Positions 13,501-23,204 of a stretch of 64,000 nt of DNA are shown one piece after another (position 1 is the first letter of the stretch; each line of letters starts with the position of its first letter). The stretch comes from Serripes groenlandicus (Eukaryota; Mollusca; Bivalvia; Cardiida; Cardiidae), in NCBI GenBank assembly GCA_031761405.1, contig JASEVX010000010.1:35006753-35070752 (forward strand), written 5' to 3'. The notes under the pieces are model-generated. The model made no database searches. It saw only the letters and a program-made list of their open reading frames with translations, and was not told the DNA's origin. Made by a program: the position numbers and the translations under genes.

Positions 13501-16500
13501 GTCGAGTCTCATAAGCGGTACCAATGTGAACAGTGTCTACTTGTGTAGAGTCTGATAAGGGGTACCAATGTGTACATTGTCTACGTGTGTATAGTCGGAT
13601 AAGGGGTACCAATGTGTTCCTTATCTACTTGTGTAGAGTCTGATAAGCGGTACCAATGTGTACATTGTCTACTTGTGTAGAGTCTGATAAGGTGTACCAA
13701 TGTGTACCTTGTTTACTTGGGTAGAGTCTGATAAGAGGTACCAATGTGTAGCTGGTCCTAAGGAATATTTAAACATGTTATTCATATCAAGGCATATAAT
13801 TTACATGTGATAACAACATGTTCAAACAATAATGAAATAGTAAATCCTAACAAATTAAAACAAATAGTTGAGATCAGTATAAAATGAAACTCTAGGTTCA
13901 TGCAGTCAAATGGCAGCAATTCAGATCATCTATAATATAAGTAATGTTGTGTATTCGAGAATGATTATTAATTAAACTTTTATAAAATGGTTTTACAAAT
14001 TAAAGATAACTTGACAGGTGTATCTTTACAGGTTATAATATCTTTAGGTTTGTTAAAGTTAGGATGTTTATAATATTATTTCGGAAAATATTTTATTAAT
14101 TCCTTATAGAAATTATCTCACTCGAACAAATAATGAAAATGAAATTCTTCACCAACTATATTCTTATTACATAAGTACATAATCGTTGCTTACTTTCAAT
14201 TCCAAAATGGCTGGTTTCGTGCATAATATACCAGATTCTTGAAAGTCAAACCAATCTTAAATGTCCAGTATGGAATGCCGACTCTGCCTTTTGTAGTGAT
14301 GAAACTCTATTATTATGTTTGATTTTTATCACAGTATGTACCAAGTTCTTAACATGTTGTTGTAAACATATTTATCTTTTGTCAGTATATGGTTATGTGT
14401 TGTGGTTTTGTTCTTATATTCTGACAGTTTGTATTTTATCATGTAGATACATCTTTATATTATATAGGTACATCTTTATATTATGTAGATATATCTTTAT
14501 ATTATGTAGATACATATTTATATGATGTAGATACAAGTTTATATTACGTGGACACTTTATTCTATTATGTGAACACTTTATTATATGATGTAGATACAAG
14601 TTTATAGTATGACATGATGTGCTTCCTTTATTACATTATGTCCATACTTTATAATAGTGTGTGCACAAATCATTATATCTTGTCCATACTTAATTATATT
14701 GTGTAGTTGATTATTTTTATCTTAGCCTATCTTGACGTTATTGTATCTTGTGCAAATCTTGTCATGTTATGGTAACTTAATTCTATCTTGAACAAACTTT
14801 GGTATGCAGTGAATACTTTTAGCGCGATAATATTCTTCTTCAACACCGAAAATGAAAGCGCGCATGTGATATTGATTCATATGTTATGGGTAATCATTTT
14901 GTATGAGTGTTATCTAGGAATGAAAATACCAATATATGGTGTGGTTTTTCCCCCCATATATATTATTTATTTGTTGAGTTGAGATCCATCGCAAATTTAA
15001 AAGAATGGAAAAATGTTTTTGATCAACTTTCAATACCTGACGTACTAAAAAAGGGGTTTTAAAATTTGAGGATTATGTCCGACTACTTTTTCGATCAAAC
15101 ATGACCCAGTTTTTAAACATGAACTAATCTTTTTGTAAATTAATGATCTTATAAACTTTCAAGAATATTTGAACACAAATAGAGCCTCTGAAGTGTTCAA
15201 AGGATTTTAAACTTGACCCTGTGATCTACGTGCATTTAATCGAGTTTAGAGCTTGACCGAGATTTGATTATGATGAATTTTCATGAAGATCGGAAATAAA
15301 ATATGGTCTCTAGAGTGTTCTTGAGACATTTGAGGAGAACAATTTATTTAAGAGAGATAACTCGTAATTTAAATAAAGGGGACATAACTCTTTGTGTTTT
15401 AAAGACATCTTAGTTTCACTTGCCAAGTCAATATCCCATCCATATTTGCCCATGCATGATTAACAAAATAGTATATAATGTCCATACCATTTTATATTGT
15501 TTAGTTGATTATATTCTGTCGTGACACTATTACATCTTGTTATCTTTATTACGTAGTGGTAACTTTATTATATATATGATGTGCACACTTTGTTATGTAG
15601 TGGATACTTTTAGCGGGGCGATTTTCTGCCTCGACACCGGAAATTTAATCGCGAATATGAGCCGTTAACAATGAGAGCGGGAAGTCAGCACACAACAAAA
15701 TGAATAAATGGCAGGATGTTAGATGTAATGGAAACAATGTTATAAAATATGGACATGATATAATATTTAGTGCACATACAATAATAAAGCATGCTCATGA
15801 TATAAAGATGTATCTACATAATTTAAAGTTGTATCTACATACTATAAAGATGTTTTTACATATAATAAAGGTGCATCGACATAAAATAAAGGTGTCTCAA
15901 CATAATATAATAAAAAATGTCAAAATATAAATACAAAACCGCAACATACAACGATGTACCGACATATTATAAATATGTTTTCACAACATGGCAAGAACTT
16001 CATACATAATATAATACAAAACAAAGTTGATAATAGAGTTTTATCATTACCGAAGACAGTTCCGGCGTTCCATAGTCCGGTACATGTTGTCTTTATTGTT
16101 GCATTGTATCTAGTAAGCGTAATTTATGAAAAGAGAACATATTTGAAATTAAATTTGGTTGTTCAAACTTTGTGACCAACCAATGTGATACAGTCTTCTA
16201 AAGCTGGATAGCAAATATGAACTGTTCCCCGAGAAAACCAACATGGGGGACTCTGCGTGAAGTATAGATCCGGACCAGCCTAAGAATGCCGCGCAGGCTT
16301 ATCAAGACAGACAATTTTCGCCTCCAGTGAATTTTCTGTTTCAGGAATCATTACCCTATACTATCCTATTGAGACGGAATGTGTCGGCCAGGATTAGCCT
16401 GCGCGAACCTCGCATGCTTATCTGGGTCGATACATTACGCTGAGTCCATAATGTTGGTTTACTCGTGGAAAGGCTCATATTATTAAATGTTTATTAAATT

Positions 16501-18073
16501 ATAATTAAACAAAAAAATAACGATGTATTCTATTTTCTCTAGTTATCCCTATCACACGGCATGTACCATGTGCTTATGGAAGAACTGTTACGACTGTTTC
16601 CAAGGGAACAGATACATCTGGTGAAATCAAAGGAGATTGGTTCACGTGACTCGATCAAATGTATGTTTGGATTTCTCGAAATGAGTTGAGTAACTTCTTT
16701 AAATATAGAAAGATAATGTTCTATGGTTCAAGTACTGGGGATTAGTACTCGAGTTAGTATTGAGTACTTTCTTTTGTGTGTCTATTCGAGTACGTACTGA
16801 GTACTACTTAGAATACCCACGAGTACTTTCCGAGTATAGAATTCGTTAAATTATTATTATATGTTATATCATAAATGACGTCGCCGGAGTGTAATAAAGC
16901 CATTGAATAAATTGCGTATTCAACTAGTGTAATAACAATGCTACGTAACGTGACGTCATAACGTAACGTTTAGCGTTGTAAATACGCGCGCTTTATTGCG
17001 ACGTTTATATGGATATAGCGCTGTAAATTATTAAATTAGTATTTATGATATAAAAAGAACATTACATTCGTGGTCATTCAATACGAAATTTATTAAACTC
17101 GTTTTCTAAAAGTGATAAAAACTCGCCAAGGCTCGTTCTTATCAATTTCAGAAAACTCGTTTAATAAATTCCGTATTGAATGACCACTCATGTAATATCC
17201 TCTATGTATCAAACTGTCTAAATGTAGACAATGATAGGTCGCAAATAAAAACATGAAATGTCAATTCAACTTTATGTTGAATTATCTTAAGAATTTCACA
17301 CACAAGCATGGAAATACTCATATAGTTCTCGTAAAGTACTCAAAAGTACTGGCCATTTTGCTTTAGTACAGAAGTAAGTACGAGTACATGTACTCATAAT
17401 TTACGACAAGTACTGAGTACTGCTGAGTACTTAAACAATGGTACTCAGGTAAGCAAGAGTAGCACATCCCAGACTCTATGGAATATAAAACAAAGCATTT
17501 CAATCCCTGACTGTAGGTGAACTGGCTGCCGTGATATGACTGTGAACAATTGTTATAAACGGCGTGTAACCCCATTCTATCAATAAACTATAGTTGGCCC
17601 TTTCAGGCAGGGATGACAACATGTTGACACCTTATCTATGCAAGCCAATGATCTGTTCTGTTTAACACTTTTTTATTCTTTACTGTGTCTTATCTTCAAA
17701 CTATATTCAAATAAATAACTTAAGTAACGCATCACTAATTGGTAACAAATAAAAGTGAAGATCCTGATCACAATGTTGATAAGCAGCGCAGGTTTATATG
17801 AATCTAGACTGGTCGTAAAATGACCCAACTGACCGATGGATGTTTATTCCCTTCTCTGTTATTTCAATAGGTCGGGTGTCTGATGTTGTATTGGGAAATA
17901 TAACAACAAAAAAACTAACCTCAAATAGACGGCCGAACTATTTCAAATCCAAAGGACCGATGCTGAATACGACACAAAAGCTACTGTACGAGTTTTACAG
18001 ACCATTCAACGAAAAGATGGTGGCTCTAACTGGAGACAGTGATTTTCTATTCAAAATGGTGGACTTGGAGTGA
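1318..18073 (+). CDS. Sulfotransferase copy 1 (CHST15-like), 3' six exons
   Basis: Golgi-type sulfotransferase that should move a sulfate group from PAPS to a sugar of a glycan or glycosaminoglycan. I assemble six exons: 1318-1513, 4835-4951, 9317-9473, 10514-10706, 16543-16660 and 17871-18073. Every junction has AG and GT sites, the phases (1, 1, 2, 0, 1) fit, and the joined frame is 984 nt (327 residues plus stop) with no internal stop. The first exon shows the 5'-PAPS loop FIIGVRKCGTTALYNYL. Exons 3 and 4 join to form the 3'-phosphate site RDPVDRLYSDYYF. Exon 5 holds GMYHVLMEELLRLFPREQIH, typical of the later part of this family. The first exon here begins in phase 0, so at least one exon (cytoplasmic tail and signal anchor) lies upstream of the window. 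The sulfotransferase call is firm. CHST15 as nearest relative is from memory of the family, and the true acceptor sugar cannot be told. Confidence 0.88.
2157..2425. mobile_element. Palindromic MITE, family 1, copy 1 intron only
   Basis: Terminal inverted repeat ATATGAGCC and GGCTCATAT. Two roughly mirrored halves carry 'CTCTGCGTAAAGTATCGACC' and 'TCGATACATTACGCAGAG'. The equivalent place in copy 2 (about 33430-33490) lacks it, so this insertion probably followed the duplication. Other family members are at 9067, 16215, 38088 and 60297. Confidence 0.8.
2426..4370. other. Intron of copy 1, no gene seen
   Basis: Anonymous intron sequence. About 1 kb (2661-3700) has no match at the equivalent place in copy 2, where the text jumps directly between the flanks near 33670-33700. 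The flanks on both sides align with copy 2. I cannot tell insertion in copy 1 from deletion in copy 2. Confidence 0.5.
4372..4475 (+). repeat. tRNA-derived SINE relic
   Basis: An A-box-like stretch (GCGATAGCTCAGTCAGTA) is followed about 70 nt later by a B-box-like GTGTCGATCC. It does not fold as a full tRNA by eye. A copy is at the equivalent place in copy 2 (34850-34950), so it predates the duplication. Confidence 0.5.
4835..4951 (+). CDS. Copy 1 second visible exon
   Basis: Acceptor TTTACAG, donor GTAAGT. 117 nt, phase 1 in and phase 1 out. It encodes NKTDDIYSYVRMFSDASK and continues to YVNKFIF. It differs from copy 2 at about 6 of 38 residues. The open frame runs on past the donor to 5037, but the matching 117-nt length in copy 2 and the phases support splicing at 4951. 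Confidence 0.85.
5450..7398. repeat. 60-bp tandem array, first block
   Basis: About 32 copies of a ~60-bp unit whose core is AGATCGGAGAGAATGGTGGA, followed by a control-like 'ctgtgacggtactggtatgtaaaacttgacgcg' stretch with variants. There is local higher-order structure: four variant units starting near 5521 recur 243 bp later. Copy 2 has only about one remnant unit at the same place (37018-37062). Confidence 0.92.
7399..7925 (+). mobile_element. 5'-truncated non-LTR retrotransposon 3' end
   Basis: The open frame 7402-7653 ends a reverse-transcriptase polyprotein: CLCCNSNDIEDCFHFICVC, then LRKQYIPKHYYKKPS, to a stop. This is the C-terminal CCHC-like and helical tail found after the polymerase in many invertebrate LINEs. 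A ~270-nt 3' UTR follows, with AATAAA at 7901 and a (GTTCT)n tail ending at 7925. A short target duplication, TCTAAA, is at 7392-7397 and 7923-7928. It sits inside the 60-bp array, which resumes right after the tail. The element family is not identified. Confidence 0.75.
7926..8350. repeat. 60-bp tandem array, second block
   Basis: About seven more units of the same ~60-bp repeat, separated from the first block only by the retrotransposon fragment. The 170-residue open frame on the minus strand is a by-product of the unit length being divisible by three. The sequence after the array (GTGCTTGCTGCTGTTCCAG) realigns with copy 2 near 37061. Confidence 0.9.
8351..9066. other. Intron of copy 1, no gene seen
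   Basis: Aligns with 37061-38087 of copy 2, which is longer by about 300 bp around 37440-37800. No coding content is recognised. Confidence 0.5.
9067..9300. mobile_element. Palindromic MITE, family 1, abutting exon
   Basis: Starts ATATGAGTC and ends GGCCAATAT, with the family's mirrored GC-rich core. It ends 16 bp before the splice acceptor of the third visible exon, and the equivalent MITE in copy 2 (38088-38356) has the same placement. It therefore predates the duplication and supplies nearly all of the intron's 3' end. Confidence 0.75.
9317..9473 (+). CDS. Copy 1 third visible exon, 3'-phosphate site begins
   Basis: Acceptor CATAACAG, donor GTGAGC, 157 nt. It starts DGSTTYLNLNHGW, continues through EPKYVILDYIHKFLPKAKL and ends IMAIRDPVD. 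The arginine that completes RDPVDR is split across the junction (AG plus A). The upstream intron end is a MITE that stops 16 bp before the exon. Confidence 0.9.
9474..10384. other. Intron of copy 1, no gene seen
   Basis: Aligns with 38530-39670 of copy 2, apart from a SINE that only copy 2 has. No coding content is recognised. Confidence 0.55.
10385..10500. repeat. 20-bp tandem repeat before splice acceptor
   Basis: Six copies of a ~20-bp unit, ATTGGGTCATTAGTTTCAAC with variants, ending about 13 bp before the fourth visible exon. Copy 2 has about five units at the same place (39675-39770). Confidence 0.85.
10514..10706 (+). CDS. Copy 1 fourth visible exon
   Basis: Acceptor CGTTTCAG, donor GTAACT, 193 nt, leaving in phase 0. 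It begins LYSDYYFTFKRDEDV, which with the preceding exon forms the 3'-phosphate-binding motif. It continues with SPQHFHEVVVK and CLNAHSLRFCVYNKDLF. It is the best conserved exon against copy 2 (about 6 differences in 64). Confidence 0.9.
10707..11099. other. Start of large intron of copy 1
   Basis: AT-rich intron sequence with no recognised coding content. The end (about 10940-11100) aligns with copy 2 at 41590-41735. Confidence 0.5.
11100..13752. repeat. 44-bp tandem array in copy 1
   Basis: About 60 copies of a 44-bp unit containing GATAAGGGGTACCAATGTGT and GTCTACTTGTGTAGAGTCT. The flanks on both sides match copy 2 (before 41735 and after 59650), so the two arrays are the same locus. Short open frames on the minus strand inside it are repeat artefacts. 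Confidence 0.95.
13753..14268. other. Intron of copy 1 between array and insertion
   Basis: Aligns with 59646-60140 of copy 2 at lower identity. No coding content. Confidence 0.6.
14269..16074. mobile_element. 1.8-kb DNA transposon without coding capacity
   Basis: The ends are inverted repeats of about 45 bp: TATGGAATGCCG at the left and the complement of TATGGAACGCCG at the right, then both reach AAACTCTATTAT. The flanks are GTCCAG (14263-14268) and GTCCGG (16075-16080). Copy 2 has the empty site, GTCCAGTACATG (about 60135). Read this way the target duplication is 6 bp with one change; 8 bp is possible if the TA is counted as target. Inside are 21-bp AT-rich repeats that are inverted between 14430-14620 and 15740-15910, and a duplicated ~220-bp stretch (about 14650-14870 and 15470-15660). 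No transposase frame is seen. Confidence 0.8.
16215..16479. mobile_element. Palindromic MITE, family 1
   Basis: Starts ATATGAAC and ends GGCTCATAT, with the family's mirrored core. It is matched in copy 2 at 60297-60520, which has lost part of its centre. Confidence 0.75.
16543..16660 (+). CDS. Copy 1 fifth visible exon
   Basis: Acceptor TTTCTCTAG, donor GTATGT, 118 nt, phase 0 in and phase 1 out. It encodes GMYHVLMEELLRLFPREQIH followed by KSKEIGSRDSIK. The frame continues past the donor for only about ten codons to a stop. The donor was chosen because its phase fits the terminal exon and the equivalent exon in copy 2 has the same length. Confidence 0.85.
16727..17474. mobile_element. ~750-bp insertion rich in GAGTACT motifs
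   Basis: It is flanked by TCTATGG at 16720-16726 and 17475-17481, a 6-7-bp target duplication. Related stretches without it read straight through as 'gttctatgaaatataaaac' (18450, 60757, 60958). The two ends are rich in AGTACTCGAGT-like motifs, but clean terminal inverted repeats are not obvious. It carries a nested palindrome at 17061-17196. Confidence 0.65.
17061..17196. repeat. 136-bp palindrome nested in insertion
   Basis: Arms of about 60 bp: the left arm contains GTGGTCATTCAATACG and TTTATTAAACTCG, and the right arm is its complement with several changes. A MITE-like hairpin. Confidence 0.8.
17482..17870. other. End of last intron, copy 1
   Basis: Contains a dispersed segment (about 17520-17575) around GCCGTGATATGACTG and AACGGCGT that recurs at 18485-18545, 45195-45240 and 61010-61060. 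It then aligns with the sequence before the other terminal exons. Confidence 0.5.
17871..18073 (+). CDS. Copy 1 terminal coding exon
   Basis: Acceptor TTTCAATAG, 203 nt including the TGA stop. It encodes RVSDVVLGNITTKKL, then KSKGPMLNTTQKLLYEFYRP and the carboxy end ALTGDSDFLFKMVDLE. It is the least conserved exon between copies (about 18 differences in 66). A poly(A) signal follows at 18166. Confidence 0.9.
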
Positions 18074-18165
18074 TACTCTCCCGGATACAAACGACTTTTG
18101 ATGCGTTGGCAGATTTTGTAAAAAACATTGTGGGTACATGGGAAATAACTTTTAAATTTGTGTCA

Positions 18166-18171
18166 AATAAA
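18166..18171 (+). promoter_or_regulatory. Poly(A) signal of copy 1
   Basis: AATAAA, 93 nt after the stop codon. The third, broken terminal exon keeps AATAAA at the same spacing (about 19058). Copy 2 has lost it. Confidence 0.6.
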
Positions 18172-18383
18172 TGAACCCTGACAAATAGAGTTTAGCTATG
18201 TGTTCTATGAAATGTATACATGCACGTGTACAAACATGTGTCTACAGCGAAATTGCTCATAGTCATCAACTCTTTTTAGTGAGTATGCTTTCATTCATGC
18301 AAACGTTAAATTTGTTTTTAAATTAGTTATCTACAGATTTGTTATAAGTTGGAAATAGTTAAAAAGCTTATTACTTATTATGG

Positions 18384-18560
18384 TACTTATGTTTGGATTT
18401 CTCGAAATGAGTTGAGTAACTTCTTCAAATATAGAAAGATAATGTTCTATGAAATATAAAACAAAGCAATTCCTTTCCCGACAGTAAGTGAACTGGCTGC
18501 CGTGATATGACTGCGAACAATTGTTGAAAACGGCGTTTAACCCCAATCTAACAATCAGCT
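18384..18560 (+). repeat. Duplicated tail of exon 5 region
   Basis: Repeats the sequence following the exon 5 donor ('tatgtttggatttctcgaaa' onward) and the dispersed GCCGTGATATGACTG segment, without the coding part. It begins with GGTACTTATG, as does the junction at 60897, so the two share an origin. Confidence 0.6.
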
Positions 18561-18811
18561 ACAATTGGCCTTATCAAGCAGGGATGACAACATGTTGACA
18601 CCTCTATGCAAGTCAATATTATGTTCTGTTCAACACTTTTCAATTCTTTTCTGTGTCTTATATTCAAACCATATACTTATAAATAACTAAAGTAACGCAT
18701 CACTAATTAGTAAAAACGTGCAGATCCTGATCAAAATGTTGATAAGCAGGGTAGATTAATCTGAATCTAGACTTGTCGTAAAATGATCCAACTGAATGAT
18801 GGATGTTTATT

Positions 18812-18975
18812 CTCTGATGTTGTGTTTGGACATATGACAAAAACAAAACTAACCGCAAATGGACGGCCGAACTATTACAAATCCAAAGGACCGATGCTGA
18901 ATACGACACACAAGCTACTGTACGAGTGTAACTGGAGACAGTGATTTTCTATTAAAAATGGCGGACGTGGAGTAA
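18812..18975 (+). pseudogene. Third, broken terminal sulfotransferase exon
   Basis: Aligns with the terminal exon (17871-18073), keeping SKGPMLNTT and the end DFLLKMADVE plus stop. About 20 bp covering the splice acceptor and the first codons are missing ('ttctctgatgttgtg' where copy 1 has the acceptor and RVSDV). About 40 bp around YRPFNEKM are also missing, which shifts the frame. It cannot be used as an exon. It is a remnant of a local duplication of the 3' end of copy 1. Confidence 0.85.
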
Positions 18976-19154
18976 GACTCTCACTGACACAAACGACTTC
19001 TGATGCGTTTGCAGCTTTTGTTAAACAAAGATTGTGGGAAAATGATCAATTTGTATCAAATAAATGATCCCTGACAAATATAGTTTAGCTATTTGTTCTA
19101 TGAAAAAGCATACATACACGTATACTAATGTTATTATATGTGTCCACAGAGTAT

Positions 19155-19320
19155 AACCCTTTACTCTATGTATCCGCATGTGGCCGCATCTGCAGCAGAT
19201 GACTTTTGAAAACATTGATAAAACAGGTTTTTCAGTGAGCATGCTTCCGTTAATGAAAACGTTCAATTTGTTTTTAAAGTGGTCATCTGCAGATTTGTTA
19301 TGAGTTGCAAATAGTTAAAA
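19155..19320. repeat. MITE family 2 copy, after the third terminal exon
   Basis: Contains GCATCTGCAGCAGATGACTT and, inverted, ATCTGCAGATTTG. A member of the dispersed 'GCAGCAGACGAC' family. The same copy follows the terminal exon of copy 2 (63345-63500). Confidence 0.6.
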
Positions 19321-19325
19321 AGGTT

Positions 19326-20868
19326 ATTAGTCGCCGGGCAGAAGCCCGCGACTTCTATTTTTAATAGGTTTTCGGAAATATCATGGGAGGGGGGGTTATT
19401 ATTAGATTTTTTTTTTTAAATGTCTTGAACATATATTACAATTGCGTTTGTTTAAAAACACTAAGTTATGACACATTTAAAATGAAATAAATATTCCGAT
19501 GTTTTAAGTATGTGCAGTTTCTTTATTTTGACTTGCATTTACGTTTTTGTGTTTTATTTACGAAGACAAAACAGTCCCTATTAGCTAGACTGCGATACTT
19601 TATTTTCATAAACTATGTAATCAAAAGGCGATAACTACAAACCTTTACGTCGCACAGTCTAATTTTTTTACATACGCGCACCTGCTTGCAGAAGACTATC
19701 GATATGACAATCACTTCGAATTCTCCTTTTAATAGATAAGTATCAACATAAACTGGTAACAGAAACAAAAATAAGAAATATTTTGTGAAAATATGTCTCA
19801 AATATAAGCCTGTTTATCGGTCGTGAACGTCGAAACGCCTTTTCCTCAGTTTATGACCTAGTTTCATAATGCCCAAATGTAAACAAAGCGAAGAAACCGG
19901 AAGTAAAATGTAAACTTGTGACTTGTTTATGCAGACAAAAAATGTCGCACGACGAATTGATTTCTTAAACGTCACGAAACGAGTGCATGGGTCGAATGTA
20001 GGAGAAAGAAAGATAATATAGAAATGCTTTTTTCACTCGAATGCAGTGGAATAAAACATGCACTTAAGCTTTGCCTAATTTTGTATTCACTGTCCTCGAT
20101 GTCTGACACTACGCCTCGATTTGACACACGAGGGTCAACATTTCGAAAGAATGCTCAAACACCTTATAACAGATAGATAGCTAATATTACACACTTGAAT
20201 TATTCAATATATGTGATTATAAATGTTTATTTGGCTTGAAACAAATTAAGAAAAGAACAAACTCTGATAAACAATAGATTTAGAAATAAAGAAAATCTGC
20301 TCTTTCGCACCCAATTAATTTCATACTTGCCACCTACTAAATACTAATGGGACTCGCAATTGGCATTTCTCTTGCGCCAAACATATATTGTATGCATCAA
20401 CGATTTAGATAAACAATTTAGCTGATATGTTGTTTCAAGTGTAGTCTACTTTTTAAACATATGAGGATAAATTTTAACATCTGTGAAATATTTATTATAA
20501 TTATTATTAAAAAGGAGGAAGTTCATGTCTTCAGCAATTTAACCGTTTTCTCAATGTTTTAAGCGTTTAAAGGTTTTCATTGTTGCTTCAGACATGGAAA
20601 GGGTTTAATAGCTTTTTATTGCATGAAGATTTAAATCCCAAAATGTATTAATTTGTTGTGGTTTTATTGACAAATACAAAACATCAAAAATCCTGACCAA
20701 AAGAAATCCTGAAATTTGTAGATCTATGTGGAATTTCAAAAATCCTGGAATTAGTCCTTATGAAAACATTATGTGTATCTTTAGACTAATGAAAGTCAAG
20801 AATACATGTGTGTTAAAAAATTAATCAATGCAGTCTTTTCCGGCGACATTGATGCCTTGCATCAACTT
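19326..20868. mobile_element. ~1.5-kb insertion in copy 1, no gene
   Basis: The flanks 'aaatagtta' and 'cttcctttatac' are adjacent in copy 2 (about 63505-63520), so this block is extra in copy 1. It starts with a hairpin, AGTCGCCGGGC and GCCCGCGACT, and includes a long G run (19385-19395) and a poly-T run. No coding content or clear terminal repeats are seen. Confidence 0.5.
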
Positions 20869-20984
20869 TCTCTTGTCTCTTCCTTTATACACGACAGAAC
20901 CGTGATTCTTGACAAGAATACTCTGACTTCCTCGTTGATTTAATAATATACGAGTTGCTTCCCTTTCGTTGTTTATAAAACGAC

Positions 20985-21660
20985 TCCCTTCATAACATAG
21001 AACCTTCATATTATAGGACCTTCATAACATAGAACCTTCATCACTGTATTCAATATACGTTGATCAATTCGCCGTCTCATAATATAGAAACGACATCACT
21101 GTATTAAATATACAACGTTTACCAACTCGCCTAATAACATAAAATCTACGTCACTGTTTTCAATATACAACGTTGATCAACTTGCCTCATAGCATAGCAC
21201 CTACATCAATGTATTCAATATACAACGTTGACCTACTCGCCTCAAAGCATAGAACCTACATCACTGTATTCAATATGCAACGTTGACTAACTCGCCTCAT
21301 AACATAGCACCTACATCAATGTATTCAATATACAACGTTGACCTACTCGCCTCAAAGCATATAACCTACATTACTGTATGTAATATACAACGTTGACCAA
21401 CTCGCCTCATAACATAGAACCTACATCCCTGTATTCACTGAACAACGTTGACCCTTTCGCCTCATAACATAGAACCTATATCCCTGTATTCAAGATAATA
21501 CTTTGACCAACTCGCCTCATAACATATAACCTACGTTACTGTTTTCAATATACAACGTTGACCAACTCGCCTCAAATAATAGAACTTACACTACTGTATT
21601 CAATGTACAACGTTGACTGATTCGCCTTATAACACAGAGCCTTTATTACTGTATTCAATA
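20985..21660. repeat. 55-bp satellite, block 1
   Basis: About twelve copies of a ~55-bp unit with CTCGCCTCATAACATAGAAC and CACTGTATTCAATATACAAC. The lead-in sequence (20880-20985) matches that before the array after copy 2 (63510-63625). Confidence 0.92.
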
Positions 21661-23110
21661 ATATGTTAATAGGCAAAGCCTAGGTCGTGTGAAAGCAAGA
21701 ACAATTAATTAAGTTCTGTCAGTTCAACAAGAAACAAATTAATAGGCAAATTGTAGAAAGTTACCAAACAGAATTTGAACAACATTTTGAAAAAACAAAA
21801 AACTTATCAGGCATTTAAGTTTAATTTGTACATATCTGTTTTATTTTTTATTAGGTCAGGATTGTAACAGACTAATATTTCCAAGGATGTTGATGGAAAA
21901 CAACACTTAGAAGGCATTGAAGAATGTTCTGATTTATTTTCACAAATGCCAGTTATTTGTAATATAACTAGTAATAAATATAATTAGAAACTGACTCTTA
22001 CCATGGTTGATTGAATGACTTGAGCTTAACATTACTTTCAATGGATTGGTACTTCAGTTCACCTAACATTTTCCCCTGGCTTTCTAGAATATTAAAGTAC
22101 TCCACACAACAATCATCCAAGGCACATGGCTAACTTTGCATGATCTGGATGAATGTATAATCTTGAGACAATTTAAGATGAGAACACTATGCATACAGAC
22201 TGAGAAAACTAATTTTTGACAAATATTTTCAAAAGTCCCATTTAAATGTATGTTGGAACGGGTAAAGTTTAGCCCCTTGCCTGATGTAAATTACATGATT
22301 TCTGTTACTAATCTGAATACATTGTCGGAATGGTGTAATTGATCCAAAATGAACATATCCAAAATGATCAATATATCATAATTATGTTCCTATTCAACAA
22401 CATTTCCCTTTGAACAGAACCCTTTTCTGTTTTTTAATTTGTAAAACATGAAACAGCATCAGGTTATTTGTTAATAAGTACCAGACTAAGTGTCAACAAC
22501 TAATTATGTATACATGTACATGAAATATGTTGTTTGAAAAACAAATTGGATAGTAAAAGATCTGATTAGACCGTGAACATGTACAGATTCTCAGAGTTAT
22601 CAATGTTACGCAATTATAAAAGCTTTTGAAAAGGGTACAGGGAGTAAAATATTTTCACTAGAAGTCTGGACAAAAATGTAATAAGTGTTTAATTAAGACA
22701 ACTCCCCACAACAGAATTGTTTCATGTATAAATTGTTAAGTTTAGTTGCACAACTTAATTGTTTCATGTATAAAGTTAAGTTTAGTTGCTTCTTTCAAAT
22801 CATGTACCTGCTGGGATTTGAACTCAGAACTCTTGTTAGACCAGGACTGGTGTTCTACCATTAAACTACAGTATAGGTTTTTACTTTGAGCAGCAGTTCA
22901 TGAAAATATGTGTAATTTTATTACCAGTCAGTAAAGTATAAGATTTTTTTTGTTACAATGAATGTATACTAGTTTAAATTTTACCATTTGTATTGTATAG
23001 ATTACATAGAAAAACAGAAAAGAGATACATTTCTGTGGTATTTCAGTTATATCAGAGGACAGAACACTTATGTGAGGTCACTGGGTGACTTATAAGTTAT
23101 AACTGACATT
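21661..23110. other. Between-copy region, no gene seen
   Basis: AT-rich sequence with many stops in all frames. The only structure I can name is a tRNA-like relic at 22806-22875. Confidence 0.5.
22806..22875 (-). repeat. tRNA-derived relic (SINE head)
   Basis: On the minus strand it reads TAGTTTAATGGTAGAACACC (A-box-like) and later TGAGTTCAAATCCCAGCAGG (B-box-like). The acceptor stem does not pair by eye, so I do not call a functional tRNA. Confidence 0.55.
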
Positions 23111-23160
23111 AATTATGTCTCCCCCTGTATACAAGGGAGATATATTGTTTTTGTCCTTGA

Positions 23161-23195
<35 letters not shown>

Positions 23196-23204
23196 TCGTC
23201 CCCA

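Noticed and set aside
11100..13752. CRISPR-like array
   Set aside because: The units are contiguous 44-bp repeats without unique spacers, in an intron of a eukaryotic gene.
20821..21009. 62-residue open frame on the minus strand
   Set aside because: It spans the lead-in of the 55-bp satellite. The equivalent sequence after copy 2 is not open, and nothing is recognised.
22806..22875. Functional tRNA gene on the minus strand
   Set aside because: A and B boxes are present, but the stems do not pair well by eye, so it is treated as a SINE relic.
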